Below the pieces are notes generated by a model, which saw only the letters and a list, made by a program, of their open reading frames with translations, did not search any database and was not told the DNA's origin. Positions 38,502 to 48,169 of a stretch of 64,000 nt of DNA are shown piece after piece (the first letter of the stretch is position 1; each line of letters opens with the position of its first letter). The translations under genes and the position numbers were made by a program. The DNA is from Trichomonas tenax. Lineage: Eukaryota > Parabasalia > Trichomonadida > Trichomonadidae. The stretch is taken from positions 62,001 to 126,000 of the forward strand of contig JALKBU010000005.1 of NCBI GenBank assembly GCA_023091735.1, written 5' to 3'.

Positions 38502-38514
38502 TCATATTTTTATT
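38502..38514 (+). promoter_or_regulatory. Inr-like element deciding the downstream start
   Basis: TCATATTTTTATT with A+1 at 38504, 14 bases before the ATG at 38518. It argues for that ATG over the one at 38455, which would lie upstream of the transcription start. Confidence 0.5.
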
Positions 38515-38517
38515 CCA

Positions 38518-38928
38518 ATGGATAGGGATTCAGATTCTAGCGATGGTTTCCAAGATTCGATCAAGCACTCTAAGCGTCAGACACTGCAGCCAACGTCCGA
38601 GCCAGTATCACGTACACGCTCATCCCCAAGGACAAATGTTGTGGATATTTTTTCAGTGCCAAAACACCATGGAGGAATGTCAAGAGGTACGGAAATGGGC
38701 TACTTTCGCATGGGAGGCATGGGACCAATGGGTGGAATGGGAGGTTTTCTAATGGAAAGCTTTGGTAACATGGATAATGACGCAATGGATTTTGAAATGC
38801 ATAAGGGAAGAAAGGGAAGCCGTAACGCTTTAGAAAAAGAACCAGAAAAACTCAAACCAGATAAATACATTGCGATGACTCCACTTTCTGAAATTATTCC
38901 ATTCACTCCTGTTATAATCGATATCTAA
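38518..38928 (+). CDS. Small uncharacterised Met/Gly-patch protein
   Basis: 136 residues from the ATG favoured by the Inr; an upstream in-frame ATG at 38455 would add 21 residues. Starts MDRDSDSSDGFQDS and continues with a basic, Ser/Arg-rich stretch, then a striking Met/Gly patch (FRMGGMGPMGGMGGFLMES), then a basic segment and KLKPDKYIAMTPLSEIIPFTPV. No family recognised and no membrane segment. Low complexity lowers confidence, but the frame and the promoter element support expression. Confidence 0.6.
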   Translation: MDRDSDSSDGFQDSIKHSKRQTLQPTSEPVSRTRSSPRTNVVDIFSVPKHHGGMSRGTEMGYFRMGGMGPMGGMGGFLMESFGNMDNDAMDFEMHKGRKGSRNALEKEPEKLKPDKYIAMTPLSEIIPFTPVIIDI

Positions 38929-39056
38929 ATCGCTATTCAAATCAAAATCTTCAAATTCGGGTTCATCTTTTAATTTTCTTTTTTGAAGCCAACCTGTTAA
39001 TTAAAAAGAATAGGGATTTAAAACAGATATAACAAGGTTTTTATATTCTATATATA

Positions 39057-40214
39057 TTAGATTTTTGAATTTAATTCCTGCAGCTTCTTATAAATTTCCT
39101 GAAGCTGTGTAAATTGTACTTTTTGTTCGTTTGTGAGTGGTGGATTATCATGAATGCTCTTATACTCACTAATTTTATTTTTCATTTCTTCAAAGTTAGC
39201 AATTTCCATTGATTTGATTAGGTTGTTTCTTCTATCTAGTTCTGCTTGTCTGGCTTGAAGTTCTTTTTGCTTTTCTTTGATAAACTCGAATCGACGATTG
39301 ATGTCCGAATTTGTTACTGATTCTAATAAAAGATAACTTCCATCTGTTTTTGCATAAACTGATTGATTGATTTTGACGAGTTGAGTATTACTGTCAAATT
39401 TATATGTCAATTTCAGTTTCAAAGTCAAAGAGTCAGAATATTCCGATGGAACAAACTGCGGGTATTCATAAACGAGGACTTCACCATTCGCCAAAGATAC
39501 ATACAAGTTCTTATTGCAAATTATAACAGAAGAAATGGAGTCATCATATTGATTAGTAATTTGGATGATTTCAGGATGGAAACCAAAACTATCTGTAGAA
39601 TATTCATCCTGATTTTCTGTAAATTGTTGCAAAATTAAATCAAAATCTTGCTCAGGGATTTGCTTCATTAATAGGTTGAATTCTTGGCTTGACATTTTGA
39701 AAGAATCTGGGTAAAATGGATTGATAGTAACAAGATATTGGAAATTTGTTGCAACAACTACTGAAAACTGATTCCAACTATTCTTTTCAAAGCAGGTTGA
39801 GAAAGATACTGGCGAGTCCACACTCATAAAATTACTAGCTCTTCCGTTTAAATCGAAGAAATAAATCAATCCATTTTCTTCGAGTATTACAAGATTTTGA
39901 CCAATTGGGGACCACTGCACATCGATAACTGCTGTAATATCATCAACTTTATCGGTTAATTCTTCTAATTTATGATCTCCAAACGAATAGATGAAAATTC
40001 CACTCTGTAAGTATATGAGAAGCTTTGACTTATTGTTAGAAAATGAGAATCTCTTGATATCTCCTTCTATTTTTATTTTAAAATTTTCGATTTTTTGACC
40101 ATTTAAAAATAACTCCCCATTTGCCGATAATTTGCATATATTATTGTCAGCGCCGAAGTCGAATGCAATGTAGTCTTGTGAAAGACTGATGGTCCTTGGT
40201 AAAGACAAATTCAT
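39057..40214 (-). CDS. Beta-propeller protein with C-terminal coiled coil (NUP88-like layout)
   Basis: 385 residues. Residues about 1-300 are propeller-like beta repeats (CKLSANGELFLNG, IDVQWSPIGQNLVILEENGLIYFFDLNG, SVIICNKNLYVSLANGEVLVYE). Residues about 305-385 form a coiled coil (FIKEKQKELQARQAELDRRN, LQEIYKKLQELN). This order occurs in NUP88/Nup82-type nucleoporins, and WSPIG plus a DLNG strand are compatible, but the coil is much shorter than in those proteins. I give it only as a possibility. Its 5' end overlaps the first ATG of the divergent ankyrin gene by 26 bp, one reason to prefer that gene's later start. Confidence 0.8.
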   Translation of the reverse strand: MNLSLPRTISLSQDYIAFDFGADNNICKLSANGELFLNGQKIENFKIKIEGDIKRFSFSNNKSKLLIYLQSGIFIYSFGDHKLEELTDKVDDITAVIDVQWSPIGQNLVILEENGLIYFFDLNGRASNFMSVDSPVSFSTCFEKNSWNQFSVVVATNFQYLVTINPFYPDSFKMSSQEFNLLMKQIPEQDFDLILQQFTENQDEYSTDSFGFHPEIIQITNQYDDSISSVIICNKNLYVSLANGEVLVYEYPQFVPSEYSDSLTLKLKLTYKFDSNTQLVKINQSVYAKTDGSYLLLESVTNSDINRRFEFIKEKQKELQARQAELDRRNNLIKSMEIANFEEMKNKISEYKSIHDNPPLTNEQKVQFTQLQEIYKKLQELNSKI

Positions 40215-40244
40215 TCTGGATGCAAACAGACCAGTTGAAAGTTG

Positions 40245-40253
40245 TCACTTTTT
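40245..40253 (+). promoter_or_regulatory. Inr element of the ankyrin gene
   Basis: TCACTTTTT, matching the trichomonad Inr TCA+1-Y-T/A, with A+1 at 40247, 20 bases before the ATG at 40267. Confidence 0.6.
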
Positions 40254-40266
40254 AAAGGAGGCAAGT

Positions 40267-41382
40267 ATGCATCAATTCGAGGAGAACATTGTGAATAGTG
40301 TTCTATGTAACAATGTACCGTCACTTACTTCACAAAGGAAGGACCTGCTAGCTGGCACAATATTTAAAATTCCTGAAGGATCAGCACCTGCATATCTTCC
40401 TAAGAATTATCTTGGCTTATTACACATTGCTGCTTATTTTGGATCTTTAGATGTTTTTGTGTATCTTCATAGAGTAGTAAAATTGGATATTAACATGAAA
40501 ACTCCTTCGAATTATACTCCATTACATTATGCTTGTGCAAATAACTCAGAGGAAGTAGCGGCGTATATAATAAGCACTGATCCATCATCCGCACGTTGGA
40601 ATACAGGTGCAAAAGAAAGTTTTTTATTTCTTGCTGTCGATGTTAATGCAAATTTAATTGTTAAACTTCTGTGCGAAAATGGAGTCATAATTGATACAAC
40701 CGATGATGAATTTTCTGCTTTGAATACTGCCGCAAGAAAAGGTAACGTTGAGGTATTAGTTCATATGTTAAAGTATCTTAAAACGCAAAATGATCATTAT
40801 GATCAGTCACCAATGATTAATGCTGTTAAATTTGGACGTGTTAAACTTGTCGAAACATTAATACAAAATGGATTTTCGCCTGATGTACTCTATAGCTTTC
40901 AATTCCCACTCCATATTGCATTATCAAATAATATAGTTGATATTAATCTGGTGAAACTTATTGTAAATAATTCGGAACTTTTAGACGTTTCTTCTGGATC
41001 ATTCGGGAAATGGACAGTTCACTATATTTGCCAATCCATGAGTTCGTCCGCTGCTTCTCTTATTTTAAAAAGTGGGTGCGTTGATGTCAATAGACTAGAT
41101 AAAAAAGGAAGACCTGGACCCTATTATTTGGAACAAAGTGATCCAATTGAAGCTGTGCAAATTTTAAACATTTTATACCAACACGGGTTTAATCCATGCT
41201 GCTATGTGGGAGACAAGCCATTAGTTCTTTCTTATACAGATCATCTTGGTGATTTCTCGCAAATTATCGCATGGTTTTTAACTCATGGAATTAGCCTAGA
41301 TTTAGTGTATAGGCTAGAACCTTTAAGAGTTCACCTCTGTTCCTATAAGTCCTCTCTGATTAAGTTGGGAGTATCATGGTAA
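40267..41382 (+). CDS. Ankyrin-repeat protein
   Basis: 371 residues from the ATG at 40267, chosen because an Inr lies 20 bases upstream; an in-frame ATG at 40189 precedes that Inr and overlaps the neighbouring gene. Ankyrin units appear from about residue 55: GLLHIAAYFGSLDVFVYLHR, NYTPLHYACANNSEEVAAYI, FLFLAVDVNANLIVKLLCEN, FSALNTAARKGNVEVLVHML, SPMINAVKFGRVKLVETLIQNG, FPLHIALSNNIVDINLVKL and more degenerate ones to the end. About ten repeats, no other domain, no membrane segment. Ankyrin proteins are a major trichomonad family; partners are unknown. Confidence 0.88.
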   Translation: MHQFEENIVNSVLCNNVPSLTSQRKDLLAGTIFKIPEGSAPAYLPKNYLGLLHIAAYFGSLDVFVYLHRVVKLDINMKTPSNYTPLHYACANNSEEVAAYIISTDPSSARWNTGAKESFLFLAVDVNANLIVKLLCENGVIIDTTDDEFSALNTAARKGNVEVLVHMLKYLKTQNDHYDQSPMINAVKFGRVKLVETLIQNGFSPDVLYSFQFPLHIALSNNIVDINLVKLIVNNSELLDVSSGSFGKWTVHYICQSMSSSAASLILKSGCVDVNRLDKKGRPGPYYLEQSDPIEAVQILNILYQHGFNPCCYVGDKPLVLSYTDHLGDFSQIIAWFLTHGISLDLVYRLEPLRVHLCSYKSSLIKLGVSW

Positions 41383-41480
41383 TTATCATGTAAGTAAATG
41401 TTATGTTTTTAGTTCGAATAGAAAATCAACTAAATATAAAAATCCAAACACTATATTTTACAAAAACACTAATATAAAAA

Positions 41481-42980
41481 TTATCTCTTTTCTTCAATGA
41501 CAGGTCGAGCCTTTGGCTTTGAGTTATCATCTGAATCATTGTCATCGTCATCATCTTTCTGATCTGGTCTCTGTGGCGTGGTCTTAGGAGCATCAAGCCA
41601 GTTGGCATCACTTGAATCATCGTCGTCATCATCATCGCCACCTCTCTTTGGCTTTTCTTTAACTTTATTGTTATCTTGTTGCTTGATTGGCTTTCCATCA
41701 GGTCCGAGTTTAGGCCTATTGGAATCCTCCCATGCATCTTCTTCATCATCACCAGCGTCATCATCATCGTTATCTTTGTCTGGAATATTCTGGTGCTTTT
41801 GATCCCAACTCTCGTCATCGTCATCATCATCCTGTCTGTCTGGTTTAATATCTGGAACCTTGTTATCATCATCGTCGTCGTCTCTATGATCTTCATCATC
41901 ATCTGGATCAATGACGATACGCTTATTAACTGCTGTAGGCTGCGGCGTAGAAGCAGGAGTTGCAACCGGTGATGGAATAGGTGTTGGAAGTGGAGAACGT
42001 GATGGTGTTGGCAACGCTGATTTGGTTGGGACTGGAGATGCTGTGGGCCATGGAGTAGGTTCTGGTGTTGGTCTCGGTGTTGGAGTTGGCTTCGGAGTAG
42101 AAGTTGGAAGGGGTGTTGCAGTGGGCATAGGAGATTTGAAGTCAATAATATTGCATACACCATGGAAAGTATTGTGATAGAATATAGATGGGAATTCCTT
42201 AACTTTCTCAGAGCAGTAAGCTTTTGTTCCTGATGTAAATGTGATATCTGTGTAACAGCCAATAAGTAAAGGATTTGAAGCCATCTCCATGAAAGTGTTG
42301 AATGTATTATTCCTGAAAATACAGTTTGTAAAACCTACAACAACGTTTGGAAGGTGGAATAAAGTTGTTACGTTATTTCCTAGAATAATTGAACTGAGTA
42401 CTTCTAATGGTCTTTCGCAGTAAGATAGCGAGATTACTGATAAGCCCGATGCATTATGAAGCATAGAATAATGCATGAAAGCTAATGTTGGAAAAACAAG
42501 CGATAAGCCAGACGGTCCACGCTCACAATAACTTGATGTACTATTCATGTCAACGAAAACATTTCTTCCTGAGTAAATAGCGATAGTTGCTTGTCCACGG
42601 CTATAATATCGATATGTGCAACCCGAAATCATAGATTCGTTGAAAAATAATTTACCCAACGGATTTGTGCAACCTTGAAAAGCATGACATTTAGAGAATG
42701 ACTCGCAATTTTCAATACATGAAGCTATTAAATTGAAAGATTCGGCTGATAAGAACATCGCGCCATTTGAAGCAACAGAAGTACACTCCTTGAATATGCA
42801 GTTATAAATTGAAGGAATTCCGTAACTTCCTAAAGAGAAATAAAGAGCACCGGGATCAGAGTGCGAATGGATCTTAATAAACTGACACATAAAGAGCTGA
42901 AGCATACTGATACTGGTATCGAATACCTGGGCTTCCTTAAACGTCTCCTTATATAAAACTTTTTGAGTGAAATTAACCAT
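41481..42980 (-). CDS. Beta-helix (Pmp-like) protein with Pro/Thr linker and Asp-rich tail
   Basis: 499 residues. Residues about 20-280 are Pmp-like beta-helix units ([50 protein letters not shown]). Residues about 284-345 are a Pro/Thr/Ser-rich stalk ([16 protein letters not shown]). From about 350 the tail is extremely acidic with DDDDD runs. No clear signal peptide or membrane helix is visible at either end, unlike the Pmp-like protein at 18168, so how it would reach the surface is unclear; the 5' end may be truncated. The acidic repeat could bind calcium. The gene is divergent from the next one with 56 bp between. Confidence 0.8.
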   Translation of the reverse strand: MVNFTQKVLYKETFKEAQVFDTSISMLQLFMCQFIKIHSHSDPGALYFSLGSYGIPSIYNCIFKECTSVASNGAMFLSAESFNLIASCIENCESFSKCHAFQGCTNPLGKLFFNESMISGCTYRYYSRGQATIAIYSGRNVFVDMNSTSSYCERGPSGLSLVFPTLAFMHYSMLHNASGLSVISLSYCERPLEVLSSIILGNNVTTLFHLPNVVVGFTNCIFRNNTFNTFMEMASNPLLIGCYTDITFTSGTKAYCSEKVKEFPSIFYHNTFHGVCNIIDFKSPMPTATPLPTSTPKPTPTPRPTPEPTPWPTASPVPTKSALPTPSRSPLPTPIPSPVATPASTPQPTAVNKRIVIDPDDDEDHRDDDDDDNKVPDIKPDRQDDDDDDESWDQKHQNIPDKDNDDDDAGDDEEDAWEDSNRPKLGPDGKPIKQQDNNKVKEKPKRGGDDDDDDDSSDANWLDAPKTTPQRPDQKDDDDDNDSDDNSKPKARPVIEEKR

Positions 42981-43036
42981 TTAAAATTTTATGAAAAGTG
43001 TCTATAAGGTTATAAAATTGTTTTATAAAAGTGACA

Positions 43037-43711
43037 ATGACAAACGAATCTCCAAAGTTTCCTGCATGGAAGACTCCATTGCCTCCATTAACAGCACAAG
43101 AGAAACGAGCCTTCCTTGCAAGTCTTAAAAATCCACAAGAACCATCTGGTGATATAACATTGATCGTTAAGTTACCAGTGGACATTCTTTCACCCGAAGG
43201 AAAGAAGAAGTGGGATGGACAAAAGAGTACAGCATTTGAACAATCGGAAATAACATCTATAAAAGAAGACGTTTTGGTTGAAGCTTCATCTGTGCGACAT
43301 ATTATCCAAAAAGAAAATGTTTTCGAAACAATGGATCAGAAAATCATGGAAAGCCGACAAATTGCGAAAAAAATCAAATCAGATTTCGAGATGTTACAAA
43401 TTCCTCCTCCAACAGAGCCAATTGAGGTCGAACCATTGTTCGTTGACCTGCAAATGCATGCGGAAAAGACTCTACCCGAGCAAGAGTCTCATACACAAAC
43501 AGATTTTGTTGCATTCAAGAAAAATCCAGCTCCATCAACTGTTTCGAGAGATAGACAGAAAGCTTTGCATACTATTCACGTTGCTGAATCTCATCTGAAT
43601 CTTAGTTTACAACCTTCACTCAAAGAGACGAAGAAAGAACAAAAGCCCCAACGTTCAAAAAAGATAAACTGGGATAAAGTTAATGAGCATGTTCTTCATG
43701 AAGATTTTTGA
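43037..43711 (+). CDS. Uncharacterised basic, largely disordered protein
   Basis: 224 residues from the ATG at 43037 (the frame opens at a GTG six bases before). Starts MTNESPKFPAWKTPLPPLTAQ. A short folded patch may exist at about 35-60 (SGDITLIVKLPVDILSPEGKKKW), followed by helical and Pro-rich stretches (IPPPTEPIEVEPLFVDLQ) and a basic tail (KEQKPQRSKKINWDKVNEHV). The QTDF and SHTQTD stretch resembles short linear motifs of dynein light-chain LC8 ligands (xTQT), a tentative idea only. No family recognised. Confidence 0.75.
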   Translation: MTNESPKFPAWKTPLPPLTAQEKRAFLASLKNPQEPSGDITLIVKLPVDILSPEGKKKWDGQKSTAFEQSEITSIKEDVLVEASSVRHIIQKENVFETMDQKIMESRQIAKKIKSDFEMLQIPPPTEPIEVEPLFVDLQMHAEKTLPEQESHTQTDFVAFKKNPAPSTVSRDRQKALHTIHVAESHLNLSLQPSLKETKKEQKPQRSKKINWDKVNEHVLHEDF

Positions 43712-44002
43712 TTTTTGTTTTGAATATATTAAATATTTCTGTTTTTATTGTCATATGATCAAATATTTAGTGAAAATCATTTACTGTATTGTAATATTTC
43801 ATATAGAATATAGTTATGCATTACAAAGAAACATAAATTTCAACATTGAATTGAATTTCGACATAATTGAGCAAGATATAAATGAAAATTAGGGCCAATG
43901 CTATTATCAAATATATGTATAAATTTGTTTTAAGAAAATGCGCTTTATTTAATTTGAAACTTGGAATTTTTTATAAAAAAATCAAAATGAAAATTGAAAA
44001 AA

Positions 44003-44015
44003 TCATTTTTCATGA
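44003..44015 (+). promoter_or_regulatory. Full-length Inr consensus at PRMT5
   Basis: TCATTTTTCATGA matches the extended trichomonad Inr TCAYTWYTCATTA at nearly every position. A+1 falls at 44005, giving a 7-base leader before the ATG at 44012, whose codon overlaps the element. Confidence 0.75.
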
Positions 44016-45595
44016 ATGCACAAATTGGAGTCAAATTCAATGATATTGATGAATTAGCCAAAATATCAGAGACATATCTCAAAGAAATACCATTTTATGC
44101 CTGTTTGTCACTTGATTCTATCAAGGAAAGCATGTATTCTCAAGTTCAGATGAAAAATGATTTATTGCCTGAAAAAACTGCAGTATTTATAAATGAACGA
44201 CAACTAAACAACGAACTGTTCGAAATTTTATCATACATATCACTGAAAGTCATTGTCTTTTCTTCTAATGAAGACAGAACTTACGAAACTGCTACAAAAT
44301 TACTAGAATATATCGTCAAATTCCCAGAAATTCGATATATATACATGTGTGATACTCCAAAACAATTTATCACATTTCATATTTTAACCAATTTTTCTCC
44401 TTTGATTTCAGCAGGGGTTACTTTGACAACAAACATTAATGATTGGAATGCATGGAAAATCCTACCATTGAGTGCTGTGTATCTAACAAAAGAGCACTTT
44501 CAAGATAAATTCATCAAAGATGAATTTATTCCTATCATTTCTGAAGCCAACCGTCGAGTCGTACCTACATTTTTAACAACAGATCTCCCAGACTTCCCAT
44601 TCAATCTTGCATCTGTTTCGCAGATTCTAGAACGTGTTGAACCAGAAATATCGAAATACATTCTCGCAAATCCTATGCAACCATTAGCAAAACAATTGTC
44701 ATCATCGATATACCAAGTATTTGAGATGGATCGCGTTAAATATGATTTATACGAAGAAGCAATGAAAAAAGCTTTCCTAAAGAAAGGAAAAGATGCAGTT
44801 TTAGCCGTTGTTGGAGCAGGACGTGGCCCACTTGTTGACAGAGTTCTCAAAGCAGGCTTCACAGATATTTATGTTGTTGAGAAAAATCACGCAGCTTCGA
44901 TCCTCCTTCAGCAAAGATGCCAAAAAGATTGGCCTAAATCTGTAGTATTCCAAGAGGGTGATATGCGAAATCTGAGCTTTCCAAAAGGTATTGATATTGT
45001 CGTTTCAGAGCTTCTTGGAAGCTTTGGAGATAATGAGCTTTCTCCTGAGTGCTTATTGGGATGTAACAAAGTTTTGAACAAAGATGCAATTTCTATTCCT
45101 CAAAATTATACATCTTACTTAGCGCCTATATGCTCACATCATTTATGGACATTGGCCAACAACAGCAATCTCGACATGATGTGGGTTGTTTCAATGAATA
45201 CATCAAATCTATTGAGTGAATTCAAAGAAGTATTCGCATTCAGACATCCATCAGATAATTCAGATTTTTATTCAGAAAAAATCCTGGAATTTCCAATAAA
45301 TTGTAATACAACTCTTCACGGATTTGGTGGATGTTTCTCATCGCAGCTATATGATGATGTAATCATGACAAACAGTCCCCTCAGTGGAACATCTGGTATG
45401 GAATCTTGGTATCAGATTTATGTTCCAATTCGCCGACCCATAAAAGTATCTGAGGGACAAGTTGTGAAGCTATGGATTGCTAGGAAGACCGATGGGAACT
45501 CCGTATGGTATGAATGGTGTGTAATAGAGCCCGAAGTTCTACCGATCCAGAATTCGTCTGGTTACGCTTACTCAATCGGATTAACTTCCGAATAA
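44012..45595 (+). CDS. PRMT5: PRMT5, type II protein arginine methyltransferase
   Basis: 527 residues from the ATG at 44012, fixed by the Inr just upstream. The N-terminal TIM-barrel-like part is reduced. The PRMT5-specific Phe of EVFEKD (symmetric dimethylation specificity) is kept in IYQVFEMDRVKY (about residue 237). SAM motif VVGAGRGPLVDRVL lies at about 265-280, the acidic motif YVVEKN follows, and the double-E loop SELLGSFGDNELSPE sits at about 332-346. The C-terminal beta-barrel ends in WYEWCVIEP-like sequence, as in PRMT5. It would make symmetric dimethylarginine on Sm proteins and histones. Shorter than the human enzyme (637) because of the compact N-terminus. Confidence 0.95.
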   Translation: MNAQIGVKFNDIDELAKISETYLKEIPFYACLSLDSIKESMYSQVQMKNDLLPEKTAVFINERQLNNELFEILSYISLKVIVFSSNEDRTYETATKLLEYIVKFPEIRYIYMCDTPKQFITFHILTNFSPLISAGVTLTTNINDWNAWKILPLSAVYLTKEHFQDKFIKDEFIPIISEANRRVVPTFLTTDLPDFPFNLASVSQILERVEPEISKYILANPMQPLAKQLSSSIYQVFEMDRVKYDLYEEAMKKAFLKKGKDAVLAVVGAGRGPLVDRVLKAGFTDIYVVEKNHAASILLQQRCQKDWPKSVVFQEGDMRNLSFPKGIDIVVSELLGSFGDNELSPECLLGCNKVLNKDAISIPQNYTSYLAPICSHHLWTLANNSNLDMMWVVSMNTSNLLSEFKEVFAFRHPSDNSDFYSEKILEFPINCNTTLHGFGGCFSSQLYDDVIMTNSPLSGTSGMESWYQIYVPIRRPIKVSEGQVVKLWIARKTDGNSVWYEWCVIEPEVLPIQNSSGYAYSIGLTSE

Positions 45596-45655
45596 TTTAT
45601 AGATGTTTGTAAATATTATATTCATAACAAATAATTCAGTAACAAACAAATGGCT

Positions 45656-46505
45656 TTATTTTCTATTTGAACTAAGAATACTTGGTTCTTTGTGAGAGCT
45701 TGCAGAGTCTCTAACACTCGAATCTCTTGCTCCACTTTGCGTTTCTCTATTAGATCCAACCGATTTAGGAGGCTCTCCGCGGCTACTCATGCTGGATACT
45801 AACTTAGATCGTGAAGTAGAAAGTAATTGAACAATATCATCAAATCCATAGCGTTTTGCAAAATCAAGTGGAGAAAACACAAAATTATTCGCTCTAGTGG
45901 GATCAGCTCCTAAACGATAAAGTATTTCACAAGCATCATAATGACTACTTTTTGCTGCAAGGTGTAGAGGTGTATATCCCTCATAGTCAACGCAGTTGGG
46001 ATCAGTTCCACCTTTAATTAGGTGCTGTATAATGTCTGCGAAACCACGAATTGCGGCTCTGTGTAGAGGAAAGAATGAATAAGTGAATGATAAATGCTTT
46101 CTTCTTGAATATTTGGATCAGCTCCTGCACGAAGTAAAGCTACAATAATTGGGACAGAGCCCTGCCAAGAAGCGAGAAGCAGAGGAGTTCTGTGATAAAT
46201 TTATGATGAATTTTAAACGAAAATGAAGAATTTTATCGATAATATTCGGTGATGCTCCATGTCTGATAAGAAAAGCGGCACAATTTGTACTTCCGAAATG
46301 CGCGCATACATGTAGGAGTGTTCCTCCGGAATGTCTAAAGCCAGAAATAAAACATTTCTTTATCTGTTGTGTTAGAATAAAAAATTCGTACGCTTGAGTC
46401 AGGCTGAACCTGCACAGGAATGAGTGCCCTTAGTTCTTCAATCTGATCCGTCGCACACGCATTTGCCGCTTTTTGGATCAATTCAAGAGGAGGCTTTTGC
46501 TGCAT
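45656..46505 (-). pseudogene. Decayed ankyrin-repeat gene with a possible short intron
   Basis: Starts at the ATG at 46505 (MQQKPPLELIQKAANAC). Ankyrin units are recognisable in three frames: GGTLLHVCAHFG, RTPLLLASWQGSVPIIVALL, FFPLHRAAIRGFADIIQHLI, GYTPLHLAAKSSHYDACEIL and FSPLDFAKRYGFDDIVQLL, then a Ser-rich tail. The first frame change coincides with a 28-base segment (minus strand, 46392 to 46365) that begins GTACGA and ends CTAACACAACAG, one base away from the trichomonad 3' splice/branch consensus ACTAACACACAG. Removing it restores the ankyrin frame. Two further frame changes (about 46185-46230 and about 46085) have no such explanation, so the gene is probably decayed. Confidence 0.75.
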
Positions 46506-46780
46506 TTTGATTTTTTCTTTAACACAACATTTCAAATCATGTAAATATATCGATACACTAAATAATGAATAATAAACACAAAATAACGAACAAAATTAAA
46601 TAGGGGGGACCCTAATCTATTTTTAAAAATATTGACCTAAAATAAACTATGCGATATGCTTTGCAACGACAATATAAGAGCATTTATAGATGAGAAGGTT
46701 CAAAAAATGAAAAAATTAATATATAATTTTGTTATTTCAAGTTGGGAAGAGAATTCCATGGTACAAAAGGAGTGAAACAT

Positions 46781-47821
46781 TTATTTTGGAAGATCTAATA
46801 TTGATTTCAGAGATTCAGCAATATCATTCATGATTGTTTTCGTCGTTTGGAATTTTGTTGGGTTAGTCTTTATAATTATATCTAAAATTATCTGGATTTT
46901 GCTGTCTGGAATCTTATAGCGGCTTCCAACATAGCATAGAAGTAAGACGGCAGCGAAAGAAACTGATAAAAACAAAATTTGCTGTGTTTGATTTGGATCC
47001 GGCCTTATTCCGTTCTTTGAGACCAACCCAGAGTGTAGTTGGAATTCAGAGAATTTGATAACTAAGTTTTGTGCCGCACTATAAATATGTTCTAAAAGCC
47101 AGTCAACAGAACACTTCTGATTTTCTATGACATCCTTCCACTCGTTCTCATCTCCCAATGGGAATCCAACATGTGTATGCAGTTGATACAAATAATCGCC
47201 TGAAACGTATCCTGGGTCGAGGCCCCTCTGGAAGAAGGCAATGAGGTAATGTCTGGTTCCATTTTCAATCTTGCTCGACAATATCCTGCAAATGTGAGCT
47301 GGACCTAATAACTTATGGACAACAACAGCTAATGATCCAATCTCAGGGTCTGGGTTATGAGCATGCGCTGGAGATGGACTAACGGTACCTTCTGATATCT
47401 TTGGGTATGTGATTATCTTTCTAACTTGTGAACCAAAATCTGATGACAATGATCGATTATTCGAGAGTTGTAATGGAGATTTATCAAGCGCTGATAGTTT
47501 TTCTGTAGGTGTCTTAAGCATTGGGACCTTTGCACGCATTTTTGGAGGTAAAATCGAGACAACGGCTGGTTCTTCTGCAATTACTAACTTTGGAGGTGGA
47601 ACAGACGCCTTTTTGGTAAGTAGCTTGTTGATGGACTCTGCGATTGACTCTGACGAAACTGTTTGATCGATTAACTGTGCGCGAAATTTTGTAATTTTTG
47701 ATTTCAGGCCTTTTGTCTCCCTACCGAGTAAATTTCCGATCTCCTTTTCAGTGAGGGTCTTAGAATTACCAAGTGCCTTCCTGATTAGATCGACTTCCGC
47801 TGCGGAAAGGCTCTCAGTCAT
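46781..47821 (-). CDS. Uncharacterised protein, faint resemblance to LIN-9/ALY Tudor-like region
   Basis: 346 residues from the ATG at 47821 (MTESLSAAEVDLIRKAL); an in-frame ATG at 47860 would add 13. Residues about 5-60 form a helical, possibly DNA-binding-like bundle (LTEKEIGNLLGRETKGLKSK). A linker of about 100 Pro/Lys/Ser-rich residues follows. Residues about 165-230 (VVVHKLLGPAHICRILSS, RHYLIAFFQRGLDPGYVSGDY) recall the small barrel of LIN-9 proteins, where a ligand strand is followed by a DRxxLG..VPD loop. The C-terminus is helical. I regard the LIN-9 idea as weak. Confidence 0.75.
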   Translation of the reverse strand: MTESLSAAEVDLIRKALGNSKTLTEKEIGNLLGRETKGLKSKITKFRAQLIDQTVSSESIAESINKLLTKKASVPPPKLVIAEEPAVVSILPPKMRAKVPMLKTPTEKLSALDKSPLQLSNNRSLSSDFGSQVRKIITYPKISEGTVSPSPAHAHNPDPEIGSLAVVVHKLLGPAHICRILSSKIENGTRHYLIAFFQRGLDPGYVSGDYLYQLHTHVGFPLGDENEWKDVIENQKCSVDWLLEHIYSAAQNLVIKFSEFQLHSGLVSKNGIRPDPNQTQQILFLSVSFAAVLLLCYVGSRYKIPDSKIQIILDIIIKTNPTKFQTTKTIMNDIAESLKSILDLPK

Positions 47822-47860
47822 TAAATGTACGTTTATTAATTTAAACATCCTGACAAACAT

Positions 47861-48169
47861 ACATTTTACCTATTTTTACAACATATGAGATATGCCCGCA
47901 CACAGGATAGCAGTTTTCCTTTAAAATATTTTGATTTCATGCCTATTTTGTTGATCAATTCAATATTACCATCAATTCCTTTAATCCTATACTTAATATC
48001 ATATACTAAAACGAATTCTATATTCCTTATAATGTAATTTCATTTATTTTGAGTATATTCAAAACAATTCGATTGTTATATTTTGCTGTATATCTATTAA
48101 GTAGAAAAGATAGGTTATGCGGTCGATTTTGAAATATAAAAAAATCCCATAAAATCTTCAATACATTAT
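47861..48169. other. 309-bp spacer, nothing recognised
   Basis: AT-rich sequence between two minus-strand genes without ORF or repeat that I recognise. Confidence 0.55.

Noticed and set aside
40189..40266. Upstream ATG for the ankyrin gene
   Set aside because: It overlaps the divergent gene and lies before the Inr at 40245, so it would not be in the mRNA.
41911..42177. Gly/Val-rich plus-strand ORF
   Set aside because: It is the antisense of the Pro/Thr stalk of the beta-helix gene; composition is fully explained by the opposite strand.
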